Positions 34,961 to 48,762 of a DNA stretch of 64,000 nt are shown here, piece by piece. This stretch comes from Torreya grandis (lineage: Eukaryota; Streptophyta; Pinopsida; Cupressales; Taxaceae). Location of the stretch: NCBI GenBank assembly GCA_037957365.1, contig JARHVA010007799.1, positions 284,501-348,500 on the forward strand, read 5' to 3'. The translations under genes were made by a program, and so were the position numbers. A model generated the notes under the pieces. The model did not search any database and was not told the origin of the DNA. It worked only from the letters and a program-made list of their open reading frames with translations. Position 1 is the stretch's first letter. Every line of letters begins with the position of its first letter.

Positions 34961-36490
34961 AAGTAAAATGATATCATGGGTGGATAAAATTATGCATTCA
35001 AAAAATAAACTAGTGAATTTAAAATATACAAAAATATATTTAGTTATACATAAATACAATTCATTACTAGGTTTGAATTTAATAATATTATTTATCAGCA
35101 CATTTAATAAACATTTAATAGCACATAATATTCAGTTGTGAATAATTATAATGAATTTGTAATTATGTAATTAATTAAAGTATATATAATGATATTTCTA
35201 TTCCATTAGTGGCTATATATAATAAATTTTGGGTCTTTTTTTAACATTTTAGTTTTGATTTGATAATAATATTAGGGTTTAATTTGTAGTTATAATATTT
35301 TGTTTTTATATTTTAATGAATTATGAAAATGAAAAAATAATAATTTAGTGGAACATAACACTTAAATGAATAGTATTTGTTCCAATATTTTTTTTAAAAT
35401 CACAAATTTAGAAAAAAAAGAAAAAAAAAAACTATTTTTCATTCAAAACTCGAAAGATAAACTATGTTTAAAGAAAAAATTTGAAAATATAAATTTTATT
35501 CTATTTATTTTTTAAAGATGTTTGAGAGATAAAAAACCATTTTACAAGATAGAAAAATTCATTGACCTATTAGAATGAACAAACATAGATGGAAATAAAA
35601 TAACCAAAGAGAATTAAATATACAATACATAAAAAAAAAAGTAGAGAGAAGCATGTATTTAATAAATAACTACATAAATTTACACTTAAAAAAAATCAAA
35701 GACAATAGAAAAATGTCATTAAATGAGGAAATAACGCACAATTATAATTTGTGAAATAAAGAATCATAAAGAGAGAAAACAATTAATAGATGAGGGAATG
35801 TTTTTGTATTTTCTAAAAAAATAAACAAAAAATAAATTTTGCACGATAAATAAATAGTGTGAATGGAAATAAACATGAAAGTATGGTTGGAAGTATCAAA
35901 CAAACTAGAAAACAAGTATTATAGAATTATTAAATATTGTACATAAAATTTATATTTTTATAAAAGTACATAATATATTAATCAAATATAGATTCTAGAA
36001 GTTAGAAAAGAATGTGATTATAAATATTATGCTTAATTAGTTTTCAATTTGTTAAATTGATTTTTAAAAAAAATAATTGTAAAAAAAAATTAAAGATTAT
36101 AAAAATCTATTTGTAATTATTTTAAGTTAATTTTATTATTTTTTATTATCAAAATTTTAAAAATATTATATTACTAATATAAATATTTTAGTTTTGTAAA
36201 AATAGAAATCATTTTATGCATACTAAAACAATCAATGAATCTATAACATGCTCATCTTAATAATATTTATAATATCACCCACTCTCATTTAAGTGGGTTA
36301 ATCTCAAATAATTTAAAATGTCCTACACATATAATTATATTTCCAATACATTTGTAAAAATCTTGTATAACTTTCAAATATCAAAATATCCCACTCAAAT
36401 CAAAACATAAATCACCTACTCTCCTTTCAAATTTCAAAATATCGTATTCAACTCGAAACATCAATGTCAATGTCATATATAATTTTTAAA
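34961..36490. other. Extremely AT-rich stretch
   Basis: Mostly A/T with runs of A (for example 35406-35431 and 35631-35641). No frame, repeat pair or RNA gene was recognised. Confidence 0.4.
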
Positions 36491-36493
36491 ATT

Positions 36494-37988
36494 GTAAAAA
36501 TCCCAATGAAAATAAACCATCAAACATTATATTTTACTTTAAAAATTTTTAAAAAAAAAGAAAAAAGAAAAAACCAAACATATTTCCTATAGTGTCATGA
36601 CTCATTAAAATAATAAAATTTTAATACTCAAAAAGCAGTCATCAGATAATGTGAAATAAATATTTTCAAATAATTTAATATTACAAAGCTAAAAATATAT
36701 TTTATCAGAGATAATGATTTAATTAAAGATAAAATAAAATAAGCATTTAGTTGTTATGTAGTAGGAATACATTCATTATATATTTAAATTATGCACATAT
36801 TAAATGTTACAATATATATTTAATTATTTAAATGATATGAATAATTTATTATTATAATTTAAAATAATACATGTTAAAAAATATTACATATGGAATATCA
36901 AATAAAGTTTTGATAACAATAATTATATATTAACAAATATAAATAAGTTAATTAATAATAATGGATCAAAATATTATATCAAATGCTTAAGAATTTAATT
37001 CTATCCATATGTTTATATTTTAAGTATATACATCTTTGCATAGATAAATTGATTTTCATTTTCATGACCTTTTTCATGCCACTGAAGAATTTGAGAGACC
37101 ACTCGATTTCTTATATTTAGTATAGGTTTTAAGTTAATTATTAAAAAAAAAAAATTGGATGTCATTTTTTATTGTATTATATTTGGGAATTTGAGTTGCA
37201 TATTCATTGTCATAATTCTTCCATCAATCTTATATATAATTATTTCATTGTGAAAATCACAATAAAAATAAACCATCAAATGTTATATTCTATTTTTAAT
37301 TTTTCTTTTAAAAAAAAAAATATTTCCTAAAGTGTCATGACTCATATTAGAATGAGAAAATTTTAATATTCAAAAACCAATCAGGTAAAACAACATGAAA
37401 TAAATATTTTAAAATAATTTAATATTAAAAAACTGAAAATACACTTTATCAGAGATAATGATTTACTTAAAGATAAAATAAAATAAACCTTTTAAAAATA
37501 AAATAAAATAAACCTTTTATTATTATGTTTTGTGGTAGGAATATATTCATTATATATTTCAATTATGCACATATTAAGTATTACAATATATATTTAGTAT
37601 TCACATAATTTAAATGATATGAATAATTTATTATTATAATTTAAGATAATACATATTAAAATGTAAGGAATATCAAATAAAGTTTTGACAAAAATAATTG
37701 TATATTAATAAATATAAATAGGTTATTTATAATAATGGATCAAAATATTATATCAAATGTTTAAATATTTAATTCTATTTATATGTTTATATTTTAAGTA
37801 TATATATATCCCTTGTATAGATAAATTGATTTTTTTTCTATGACCTTTTTCATACGATAAGAAACCATCTTACGTTTTTTTATTTTTAGCATAGATTTGA
37901 AGTTAACTATAGAAAAAATTTGATAACTTTTTATTATATTTAGAAATATGAGTTACATATTCATTATCATAATTTTTTCATTGATATA
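36494..37988. repeat. Tandem duplication of about 0.75 kb
   Basis: 36494-37226 and 37249-37988 align in the same order: AATAAACCATCAAA, TATTTCCTATAGTGTCATGACTC, TATCAGAGATAATGATTTA, AATAATGGATCAAAATATT and ATATGTTTATATTTTAAGTA. The offset is about 756 bp. Copy 2 has an extra short repeat (AAATAAAATAAACCTTTT twice near 37460-37520) and several small indels. It is non-coding, and the divergence points to an old event. Confidence 0.8.
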
Positions 37989-39038
37989 TTTAATAAAAGT
38001 TTTATAGTGTATTAAATTTGAAAATAATGAAATTCAAAATTAATTTCAAATTTTTCATTGTAATAAAAAATATTATCGACATTGGTGCACTACTCCAAAA
38101 TATAGAAGCTTTTTTTAAACACAAATATTGAATCAATTTGTAGTGTTTGGATCACCACCATAAGTGGTAGAATAAAATATCGAATCCATTCTCTACATTT
38201 CAGAAAAAAAAAGATAGATAATAACTCCCTAAAGTTTATATCTGAATTATGATAATGTAATACATTTGAAGTTCATTATTTATAAGGCATTTTAAATCTA
38301 TTTTTAATATAATTTAAGTATTGGATTTAAATTTTTTTTTGGCTTAATATTAATCCATTGATACATTTTCAATGAAAAATATATAGTTCAACGAAATACC
38401 TCCTCTTGTATAATAGTCATGTATATTGTTCCATTGTGAATACATGATAATCCAGTCATTGAAGATCATAAGCAAGTTTATAATAAGACCACACAACTTC
38501 CTAACAGAATAGTATAGAAAGTCACTTTATTTTACACATGAAAAAAATTGTTTTAAATGTATTTTTATTATGTCTTTAATCTAAATAATCTATGTTCGTG
38601 AGGACAACTATGTTATACCAAAATTGATAGGATTGATAATATGTTTGTATCTCTACATAAATCATTCAAAACTATGAAAAATTAAGGGAGTGAATCATTC
38701 ATTTTTTATTTAGAAATAAAAAGAATAAAGAATGGAAATAAGAATGTAGTTATGAGCACATCGTTAATAGATAATGGTTCTACATTTTTAACATAGGTCA
38801 TTAGTTATACATCTTAGAATGCAAAAGTAATAATCAAAATTAGCACATCGTTAAGACATAAGATTTACTAAATTTCTAATATTATCTTTTATAAACTTAT
38901 GTTGATATGTTAATAATATTATTTAAAAAAATAAGATGATATATCATTAATTGGATAAAATTTATTACAACAAATACATCTTAATGTAAATATTTAAATA
39001 ACAATAGATAAATAGAGCTAAATTATTCTAAATTTTCT

Positions 39039-39093
<55 letters not shown>

Positions 39094-39968
39094 CAAAATA
39101 ATAGATGAAGGCTGTGTTATTTAAAATTTAAAATCGAATGTTTTTGTTATGGTAATTAGTCTTGGTAATATAGTGACCACATACTTTTAACATTATTTGA
39201 ATGTGAAAAGTTGTCACATTCAAAATTAATAGTTGTTATAACAAATACCACTTTTCATTGATAGCTAGTTTTCCAACATTGTTCTTTAGAAACCCATATA
39301 AATAATTAAATATTTTTTATTTGAAAAATAATACATCAATTATATTACAGTATTAATATGTGAAAAAAACTAGTAATTGAATATATGAGACAGAATTTTA
39401 ATGCTTTAAAAAAAAATCGATTTCAAAGATAATAACTTTTAGATTTCATATATTATTCCAAAAAATAGACACATGCAATTAAATAACAATTTTTTGAAAC
39501 CTTCAATGAATAAATGTATCAGTTTTTAATGTATGAATCGATAGGAGCTAAATTTACAATTTAAATAATAAAATATATGTATACAAAATAATTATAGATA
39601 ATAATATTTACCTAGAAATAGGTAAATTTTCATATCAATGCTTGGATATAATATAGTTAAAATTTTAAAATTATAGAAATAGAACATTCTATACAAAGAA
39701 AGATTTCTAATAAAAATTGTTTTGAACCTAACAATCCTTACTCCAAATAAAATTATATAGGTTTATATTCTCACTAGTGCATTTGTTTATTTATTTTCAT
39801 ACATTAATAAATGTATATTTGATTATGTCATAAATTCATAAAATAAGATAAAACAAATGCAATGATGAGAATAAAAAGCTAGACATTGAATATGTTGACA
39901 ATTAATAGCTTTTACATTTCTTACAATGTTTTATATATAACTTTGTTTAGATGAAATGTTTTATTAAA
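37989..39968. other. AT-rich DNA with one AT microsatellite
   Basis: No gene or larger repeat was recognised. A pure (AT)n run lies at 39043-39090. TATAG/CTATA and poly-A/T segments are common, as expected at this composition. Confidence 0.4.
39043..39090. repeat. (AT)24 microsatellite
   Basis: An uninterrupted AT dinucleotide run of about 48 bp. Confidence 0.95.
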
Positions 39969-40139
39969 ATTAATCCCATTCTTTTTATTAAAGGTAAAAG
40001 TGGGTTTTACAGGGGATCTTACCTATAGAAAAGAATATCAGACTTGGTTAAAGACAAGACAAAAAATAAACAAAAACAACCAAAACATAACAAAAAAGTA
40101 GCATAGAAATAACTAAAAATTGTAAATTGTTGTTCTTCC

Positions 40140-41540
40140 AATATTTTTAGGCCTTTGTCCATCCTTCAGTCATGTTGTTGTTCTTCATTATGATAGTGTT
40201 GGCAACATTATCGTGCTCTTCATTCATAAAAAGGCCTTTAAGCTTCTTATTAGGATTTTTATCTTCAATGTCATTATGTTCAGTATTTAAGAACATAGAG
40301 AAGACCTCCATACTTTACATGGACTTGATAATGGTCACCCTATTATAGCTTACTATAAGATTGATCTTATCTTTAAGATCCTAGCTTCCCTCTCCATATT
40401 ATTCATTTTATCAGTAAGAAAATCAATTTGGGTAGTCATTTCCACCGACTTCTCCTTAGTGCAATATAGGCCATCATTCAAATTAATTTTATTGATTTCA
40501 TGCTTCAGGTTAGAGTGATCCATCATGAACCACTAAGAAAAGGCTTTGTGAAAATTAATCTCATCACTAATATAGTGTATTTTATCTTGATTTTTTATGG
40601 AATTCGGTAAACAGTCTAAATTCAGTTACGAATTGTTTATGTGGAAGGTCTCACTAGTCAATTTACCATCCACATTGAGCTTATCCACACATTCTTTGAG
40701 ATTATGTATAACTTTATCTTCTTGATGAATTGGGTCTTCGTTATCATTCTATTGAAAATAGGGGTCAACTGAATTATCAACAATGTCCTCTTTGAGAATC
40801 GGGTCATTGGTTTGAAGGTTCACCCTATTCCCAACTAAGTTAATAGTCTGTTGGGGCTACATACCATCAACCTCCTTATTGAGCTTTGTCTTTGAGTTAC
40901 TTATAAGGATCCTTTTAGATTTAGAATTAAGGATATACTTATTTGACTCCATCTCAGTAATCAAACAAGGATGAGTAGTATTCAAGGCATCAAAGAAATT
41001 ATAAATGAGGAAAATCATAGCTTGGTGAAGTGGCACTATTTTCTTACCCTTTTTAACATCCATCACTAAACTTTCTAGTGAATGTAGGATGTAAAATAGA
41101 AGACTAACATGAATATTATGATGAAGATATTTAAAAATTAGAAAATGGTAAAAATTAACAATGATGAATCGGCCATCGAGGGTGACATACCTCATCCATT
41201 GCTCATCCACACCATTATAAGGGAATGTAAAGTGCTTCATTTTGAAACTTGCTTGATAATTAGTTAAGCACTCATCACCAACTAATTTTTTTTCCTTATG
41301 CTCCTCAAAGTCCCTATGTAATTTGATGTATTTATTATCTTTAATATTAATACCAATCACCTTTGATATAATACCCTCTATAATTTCACCTAAAATATTC
41401 TAAATATTGACCATGTTGTCATCACAATTCAATGCAAATTACCCAGAGAGAATACCCACTAATGTGATTAATGAAGGTAGTCATTTCTCTAGTGTGTATA
41501 ACATTCCATAGCTATGGAATTTTTTTAATCTTGTATGCAG
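40140..41540 (-). pseudogene. Unknown coding remnant downstream of the LINE RNase H
   Basis: The open core is 40857-41360 (167 codons). It contains LVGDECLTNYQASFKMKHF, then RYVTLDGRFIIVNFYHFLIF and VPLHQAMIFLIYNFFDAL, so it reads like a folded globular domain. Upstream, in frame after correcting stops, lies FALNCDDNMVN and ILGEIIEGIISKVIG. Downstream comes a coiled-coil-like stretch (EKSVEMTTQIDFLTDKMNNM), then AIIGRPLSSPCKVW and a hydrophobic tail. I do not recognise the family. It may belong to the LINE or to another element next to it. Confidence 0.5.
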
Positions 41541-41889
41541 ACAGTGGTTTAACCCTTTTCAACCTAACTCCCATCTTGGAGTGAAGACTAGATTATATTT
41601 CAAACTTGTGATTTTAACAATGAGGCTCAATAATTCTATAATGGGTATTGTAAATACTATAGTTAATGGGTTTAGAGTGATTCCAAATCAAATTGACAAA
41701 GTAATGGTGGTTAACATCATACAATCACTCAAACCCATTAATATTGCCATCATTACTAATATAATTATGTTTGAATAGCCCATCAAACAAGGCCCTCCAA
41801 ACTTGAGGGATTGATATTAGGTTTTTATTTTGTGATGATACAATTTATATCATCTAATAATTTATTTTCTTTATTCTAAATCTTGAATT

Positions 41890-42281
41890 GAGATGCCATT
41901 CCTCCTCTATTAGCAAATCAATCTAATAGCACGTTCCCCTCAAGATATATATGATGAAATTCTATGTTCTATAAGTTACAACTTAAATGAGAAATTTTAT
42001 CAATGATGTGTGAGATGGACTAGCTTAGAAAAAAATCTTGTTAATGCAGTTGACAATGTTGATAGAGTCACCATCAATGAAGATATTTTAAAATCCAAGA
42101 TTTAGAGCCAATTGGACACCCTAAATAGAATTCAAGGCCTCAAATAGATGATTAGGTTGAAATCCCATTATTCCTTCATAAGTGAAAATGAAAACTCTCT
42201 GATCATCCCAAATCACTCCTCTTCATCCTAAAAGGCTAGGATTTCCTTTCGAAGCTCCGTCAAAATTTAATTTGACCTAGA
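41890..42281 (-). pseudogene. LINE-type RNase H domain remnant
   Basis: The minus strand reads KFNFDGASKGNPS, then GVIWDD, HLFEALNSI and IFIDGDSINIVNCIN. The three catalytic acids are visible in one frame: Asp at 42259-42261, Glu at 42139-42141 and Asp at 42067-42069. The spacing of 40 and 24 codons is typical of RNase H. A frameshift follows, after which LLD and FANRGGMAS appear (Asp at 41921-41923), matching the final conserved Asp. Several stops are present. Plant L1-type LINEs often carry this domain after reverse transcriptase. Confidence 0.8.
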
Positions 42282-42760
42282 TAGGTGAAGGAGAAAATAA
42301 TTTGATATTATTCTTTATGATAATATTGGTATACAACAAAGTCCTATTCTGCAAAAAGAGTTTCCACTCCTTAACAATGGATTCTTCAAAAGAAGAAAAA
42401 GACTGTTTCTTCCCCCATCTAATACACTTAAAATTATTATACAATAAAGAGATAATATTGTTGGACACTCTAGAAAATGAGCTCTTACAATCCTTAAAAA
42501 TTATGTTGTTACGCTCTTTCCATATCCCCCATGGAAGATGAGGTAAGGCAAGGAACCATAGTGTTTTAAGTTCTCGATTGATGAAAAGAGCAGACAAAGT
42601 TTTCCAAGTAGCAAAAATGGAAGGAAGATGAGCCCATTGAATGTGAAAATTTTGACACATTATCCCCCATATTTTAAAATCAAAAGGACATTCTAATTTA
42701 ATATGGAAAAAACTAATTCATACCATATCTTGAAATCAAAAGGACATTCTAAAAAGATGT
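42277..42760 (-). pseudogene. LINE zinc-binding (zf-RVT) and inter-domain region
   Basis: The frame contains HILLECPFDFKIWGIMCQNF, then WFLALPHLPWGIWKERNNII and FKDC. This resembles the segment between reverse transcriptase and RNase H in plant LINEs (HL...CPxxxxIW, then W.IW..RN.xxF). A direct duplication of about 60 bp around ATCAAAAGGACATTCTAA (42,679-42,750) disrupts its start. Confidence 0.7.
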
Positions 42761-42790
42761 GAAAAAATAATCCCCTTATTATCAATGCTT

Positions 42791-43849
42791 CGTGGAATGT
42801 TTGTTTTTGGTAATGATGTTTATAGTCACAATATGATTATTATAACTCAATAATTACATCACTAGTTAAAACATTGTATTTGAAAAGTCAATGTTATTTT
42901 TATTTATTATGTTCTAAAAAGCTCATGTTTTAACATTTTTTGAGATTTTATTTTGTATAATAATTAAATTTACATTTTATTTTGAGTGCAACATTCCATT
43001 TTTATATGTTTTTTAAAAGCTAAATTTTCATGGTGATTAAAATTTATATTAGGAAACTTAATTTTAATATAAATAAGGGTGGATACAAGGCCCTAAATTC
43101 ATATGTTCTTCGGAAACATTAAAAGCTCCAAAATAATAATAAAATAATATTATAATACATCTTTACGATAGTGTGGATATGAAGCTTATCCACTTAAAGT
43201 AATCGAGGAATATATTATTTTCATGCAAAAAATAATTTCAAGGTGTATTTCAATAAGTGATAAGTCTTCCATAAGAACGTTTGAATAAATTTCACATTAT
43301 GGTAATAGTGAAAAGAGGATTTAAATTTCACATTATGGATGCACTGATCATTAAAGTGAAAATTATGTCCTTTTGGAATCACATTGATGAAAAATATTTA
43401 CATATAAATTATAGTACGTAAAAAACTACAATGGCCCTAACTCTAAAATACTATTTATCTATAGGAGCCTATAACAATGGGCATGGGGCCTTGTTATTTA
43501 ATTAGTTCTGTTGTGATGTAATTTTCCATACCCTAGTCATTAGGTTTGTAACATCAATATGTATATATATGTATATGATTATAATTCTTATGATATGATG
43601 AGCACATTTTTGAGATATAGTCTCCAAGAAATTTTTAATAGTGGTATTTTTAAATATTTTATAAAATTTAATATTTGTCTTAAAATAAGAATATATTTGA
43701 AAATTAGTAGATATTATGTTTTTAGTAGTGCTATTTATATATTTATTAATAAAAATAAATAAAAATTATTTTAATGTTAATACAAACAAAAAAATAGATA
43801 AATAGAACTTTAAAAAAAAAAAACTAAAAATATTATTTTATAAATAAGT

Positions 43850-43889
<40 letters not shown>

Positions 43890-44011
43890 TTAATAATCCA
43901 TGGTTTTTTTAAAACTATAAAAATCAGAGTGAAAACTAAGATTGAGATAGAATTTTTATGCTTAAAAAAAGATGGCATTGAAATCTTATGCCTATGATAT
44001 TGGATAATCAG
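42791..44011. other. AT-rich DNA, with a CA microsatellite
   Basis: No gene was recognised. (AC)18 lies at 43852-43887. Open frames that cross it encode only Cys-Val runs and are artefacts. Confidence 0.4.
43852..43887. repeat. (AC)18 microsatellite
   Basis: An uninterrupted AC dinucleotide run immediately left of the first copy of the large duplication. Confidence 0.95.
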
Positions 44012-45999
44012 AATGCACGAGAAATATGCATCAACAAAAATACTTAGAGTGGGTATAATTAGTTCTATGCAATCTTTGGTGTGTGAAAATCCTAAACTAA
44101 TTTGTTTCAGCATATCCTTTCTAACATTTTCAAGAGCCTTCAAACTATTTTTGGAGTTCATGGAGTGGAGTTTGGGGATGTAGATAAAGTCATGTTAACT
44201 TTTAGATTAAAAGTTTAGATTTATTAAAATTTATTATGATATAAAATCATAATAAAATTATAAAAATTATTCCTAGTAAGACTATGAGTTATCATCATTC
44301 TACACAATTGTTCATTTCAACCTACATATTGGGGTTTTTAGGTATAAAACCACCTTGGTTAAGATAATGATTAATTAGTCAATGTGAAACTTGGATAAAA
44401 ACTTGAAATTTTGAGCATAAGTATATCCATTAAGCTCATGTGAACCGTATTGTGTTTATGCATATCTATGAAGTACACATCTAAGTGTCACCCATAGGTT
44501 GGCTCAGATCATAATAGAATTATATAATGAAGTTGTGAAAAAATTAGATAATGATAACCAAAAAGAAAAGATTCATGGTAAAATGAATGGATTACAATTA
44601 AATAAAATCATTTAAACTTCAATAAAGGATCCATCTTATTATAAATTGGGTGTTTCAAGTTAATTTATCGAGTTCATACCTAAAATATAAATTTAGAGAG
44701 TTGAATCTAAGAATATGAATATGATATGTGACAGAATACATAAGTTGAATATTATAATTGTAATATTTAGATTTGAAGACTTTAATAAATAGACAATGTT
44801 TTGTGAATATGTTTATATTTTCCTCTATTTTAGTTAAATTAGTTAATTGTTATTTTCTATTATGTATAGTTCTTGCATACACAAATAGTATGAATGGTGA
44901 ATATATATTTTGGGTCACAAGGTATTAAAAAATAATTAATTGGGTTACATAAATATTACTGCATCATTTTGTATCATATTAGGTTCAACTTGTAAAGATA
45001 CATTTATTTTCCATATTTTTGAGTGTGATTAGAAAACTATGGATTTATTTTAATGAAGAGGTTGTTAGATAGTATATGTTATGAGTGTATTTGTAGTGAT
45101 TTATTAAGTTAAGAAATTTAATATATAAAATTTATTATTAGAAGATAAGGAATAAACCAGCCATCAAGAGTGGTGGGTTCTAAAAACTTGATGCAGTACC
45201 TCTAAACCAGATTATAAATCATGGAAACATATAAAACTCTTTGAGTAGTGTCACATTCACATTCTAACTAGGATCCTAAGTTGCACACAAATTAATGTAG
45301 TCAAGATAAATTGGTAAGAGCATTTTCTAGATATATGGAATGATGCACATGGAAATTCCAAACTACGTAAGAAATTTATGTCTAAAATATTTGATTGAAT
45401 GGATTATTGAATTGAATAAGTAGTTTTAGTATGATTCATAAAAGATAAAAATAAAGTTATATTTACATGTACCTAGTAATAAAAACATACATATTGGTGG
45501 TTAGATCACATCCAAATATATAAGAAGAGAAATGAAAAGGAACAAATTAATTCATGGAATAGGATGGTTTCCAAGTTGAGAGTGAAGTTTTTTTTTGAAG
45601 ACAATAAAGTGAATATATTCAAAAAAATTTAGAAGTTAATATAAAGGTATATGATTTTAAAGGACTATAAAATATATTTATATATAATGACAATTAATAC
45701 TAGCCACATTGAATATGGCATAATTTTTTTTATAGATATGTGAATGAACTTTATGTTTTCATTCCTGATTAATTTGGGATGATCAACTTAGATTATTTTG
45801 AAAAATCCTATTAGTGTGTATTAAAGTTAAAGTAAATTTGATCTATAAGGAAAAAAATTGTCACACAAAGATAATGAAATATTATGTGTAAGAGAGGATT
45901 TATTATGCATAATGATTAAATAAATAAAAACACATGCACACTATAGATAGTCAAGTGCATCACATGGTCATGACCATGCATAAAGAAGAGGATGATAAT

Positions 46000-48130
46000 T
46001 TCTAAGAGGAGGTCACCATGGATGTTGATGAAGAAGAGGATTTATTGGTACAAGTTTTATATGTAGATAATTATGACATATATCATTTGAGTGATTGAGC
46101 ATGAAGTAAAGTGGATCTATGTTAAAAAAAGGCTAGCAACCATAATGCAAAAGCTAATGAGGAAATTATTACATCAATCAATCACATACAATTAAAAAAG
46201 TTTGGTAAACATATCATGATGAAAAGTGTATTTTTTAAGCCCAAGATAGTAAAGGACACACCAATATAGAGAAATAATATGTTCATGATCCTTTATAAAT
46301 ATATAGGAAAGCTCTATAAGGTTATCATTGATAGTGGAAATAATGATAATATTATCTCTATAGAGATAGTAGAGAATCTTGGTATGAAAAGGATTGAACA
46401 TAAGAATTTTCATAAGGTGTATTGGTAATTAAAAATACTTTTGGTGATGGTGAATCAATAATTTATTATCAGTTTATATATAGGATAATACAAATATGAA
46501 GTCATGTGTGACATCATTCTAATGGATGTACTAATGTATTATTGGGTAGATCTTGGAAGTTTGAAAGGAAATATCTACATGATGGAAGAGAAAATAAATA
46601 GACATTGTTGAAATATGGTAATAAATATAATATGAATCCTTTGAAATATGAGAGTTTATGGCTAGAGACGAATTTAAAATTACAGCTAGAATAAAAAAAT
46701 AAAAAAGTAAAGGAATAAAATAATGATCATACTTTTTTTCATGTGTGTCTAAGGCTCAAAAAACTATAATGACAAAGACTATATAGGATAATATGTCACC
46801 GTAAGTGGAGGATATATTATGTGAATATGAGAATATCATTTCTAAGGTTATTTTAGATGAACAACCCCCTATGCACAACATAATTCATAAGTCAATTAAA
46901 TCACATTTATGTACAAACTTCCATTAATGCAAACCAATGACATAATGTGTTTTCTAAGTAGATCAAACTACCTTAATAATATAGACCCAAAAATTGAATA
47001 TTGCTATATCATAGTAATAAAAGATGATGAATGGAAGAGTACCAAAAAGATGAAGGATGGTTCATATGGATGGTTGGTTTTGAATTTTGTTCTAAGTAGT
47101 GTGTTTAACACATTCATGTGATTTATGAACAAAGTGAAAAATATTTTTCTTGGGAAATTTGTCATTATATATGTGGATGACATTTTGTTTCCTATCATGT
47201 CAAAATAAGAAGACTTTGGACAACAATAATATTTGTATAGTGTTTTTTTAAAGACACATTGGTCATAAATATAAATAAATACATATTCATGAAGATAAAA
47301 TTAGTTTATTTGGTATTTGTAATATGTCAGTATGGATTCAAGATGGATTCTAAGAAGGTGAGATATTTCGTTAAATGGCCACCACCAAAGAGTATTTTAA
47401 GAACTATGTTTCTATATATTACAGAGCTTATATTAGAATTTTATAATAAAATTCTACAATATTTTTTCTCCTATCATAGAGGATATTAAGAGCCATAGGA
47501 GGTAGTTTTTATAGACTATAAAATTCATGTATTGTTTCCATAAATTGAAGAGGAAGGTAATAAAATGAATTGAATTTTAATTTATCTATTTGAATAATTT
47601 ATTTCAGGTAGAATATGATGTGAATGAATAACCTTTGAGATATTATTATTTAATAAGGTAAGCATATTATTTAATTCAATGGAAAAATAAATGATGTATG
47701 ACACAAGTATCCATTACTTGATAAAATATTCCATGTTTTGTGAAAGCATATAATAAGTGTAAGTACTATCTTTCATCAAGATAATGTATGTTGTACAAAG
47801 ACCACCAAGTTATAAAATTAATTAATAGGAAAGGTAATTTGAGTTAGAATATGAAATAGGTAAATATCTTATAAAGTTACTCATTTATATTAAAACATAG
47901 GAGTGAAAAATCTAACTGAGCTATAGAATCAATGAGTATGATATGTGGTTTTTTGGTTGAGATTCATGTTGAGATGATGGGATTTGATTATATGAAATAA
48001 TTTTATGCAAAGAATGAAGACTTCAATAAAGCATGTAAGGTATGTGTAGAGCCTATATGAACAGATAAAATACCCTATTTGGGTTAGTTTTTGGAAGTGG
48101 AATTATTGTTTAGGCGAATGCAATCATCCA
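46000..48130 (+). pseudogene. Ty3/gypsy pol remnant, copy 1
   Basis: Protease: YKVIIDSGNNDNIIS with the catalytic Asp at 46330-46332, then MCDIILMDV and, after a frameshift, VLLGRSWKFERKYLHDGREN. Reverse transcriptase: DEWKSTKKMKDGSYGWLVLNF, FMNKVKN and the active-site box YVDDIL at 47170-47187. RNase H and connection: a decayed region with LKHRSEKSN (about 47,890), then MMGFDYMK. This protease-RT-RNase H order is the gypsy arrangement, and integrase is largely missing after about 48,130. Multiple frameshifts make it non-functional. The sublineage is uncertain. Confidence 0.8.
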
Positions 48131-48762
48131 TACCATATGGATAAAACATGATAATTATATACACAAAATATGTTTCACTTTATCACTTTACAAGAAATTT
48201 ATCTTGTAGTGGCTTGTTAGTGCATCAATCTCCCTGAGTGCATGCCTTAAAATTTACACCAAGAATGGGGTGGGATAATCTTGTGTACTTTTGAGAGATG
48301 TTTACATATTATTCAGAGATACCTATATTAATATTATTTTGACCTCCTCTTATTCTCATTCCTTCTTACATATTAATCTAATTTTAGTTGAGTCTTGATA
48401 GCCACCCTATATTCGTATTTTATCAATTAGGCTGATAAAATATATTTAATATCTCCCTATCCCTATACTATAATTGTTTGATTGATATAATTCTAAGTCT
48501 ATCTTCTACCATTGGTATTATATCAAACTAATTGATATATTACTATATTAGTTGAAATATTTCTACTTGTATTCCCTTGGATGATACCTATGACTCATAG
48601 TTTAAGGCCAATTTTTGGCAATGGATCCATATATATAGGCATCATATTTCATTCCTAACCATATAACACACTCATCTTCTCTAATTGAGCTTAAAATAAT
48701 ATTTTTAAGTATTAAAATGAAGAGTTATAGGTTAGATTATTATTATTGGAGGTCCAATCATT

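Larger units (their letters stand above)
39969..42790 (-). mobile_element. 5'-truncated LINE (non-LTR retrotransposon) tail
   Basis: On the minus strand, in order: a zf-RVT-like segment after the missing reverse transcriptase (from about 42,760), a plant-LINE RNase H domain (42,280-41,890), a further coding remnant (41,540-40,140), and a 3' end with GATCCCCTGTAAAACCCAC and TTTACCTTTAATAAAAAG near 40,015-39,970. That tail resembles 3' ends of plant LINEs as I remember them. 5' truncation is normal for LINEs. Target duplications were not confirmed. Confidence 0.65.

Noticed and set aside
43838..44161. 107-codon minus-strand frame
   Set aside because: Its C-terminal part is the (AC)18 microsatellite read as Cys-Val. 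The rest has no motif, and the equivalent in the second E copy (about 58,480-58,630) contains a stop.
47004..47198. Minus-strand frames opposite the gypsy reverse transcriptase (also 61475-61669)
   Set aside because: They are antisense shadows of the plus-strand YVDDIL region, which is clearly the coding sense.
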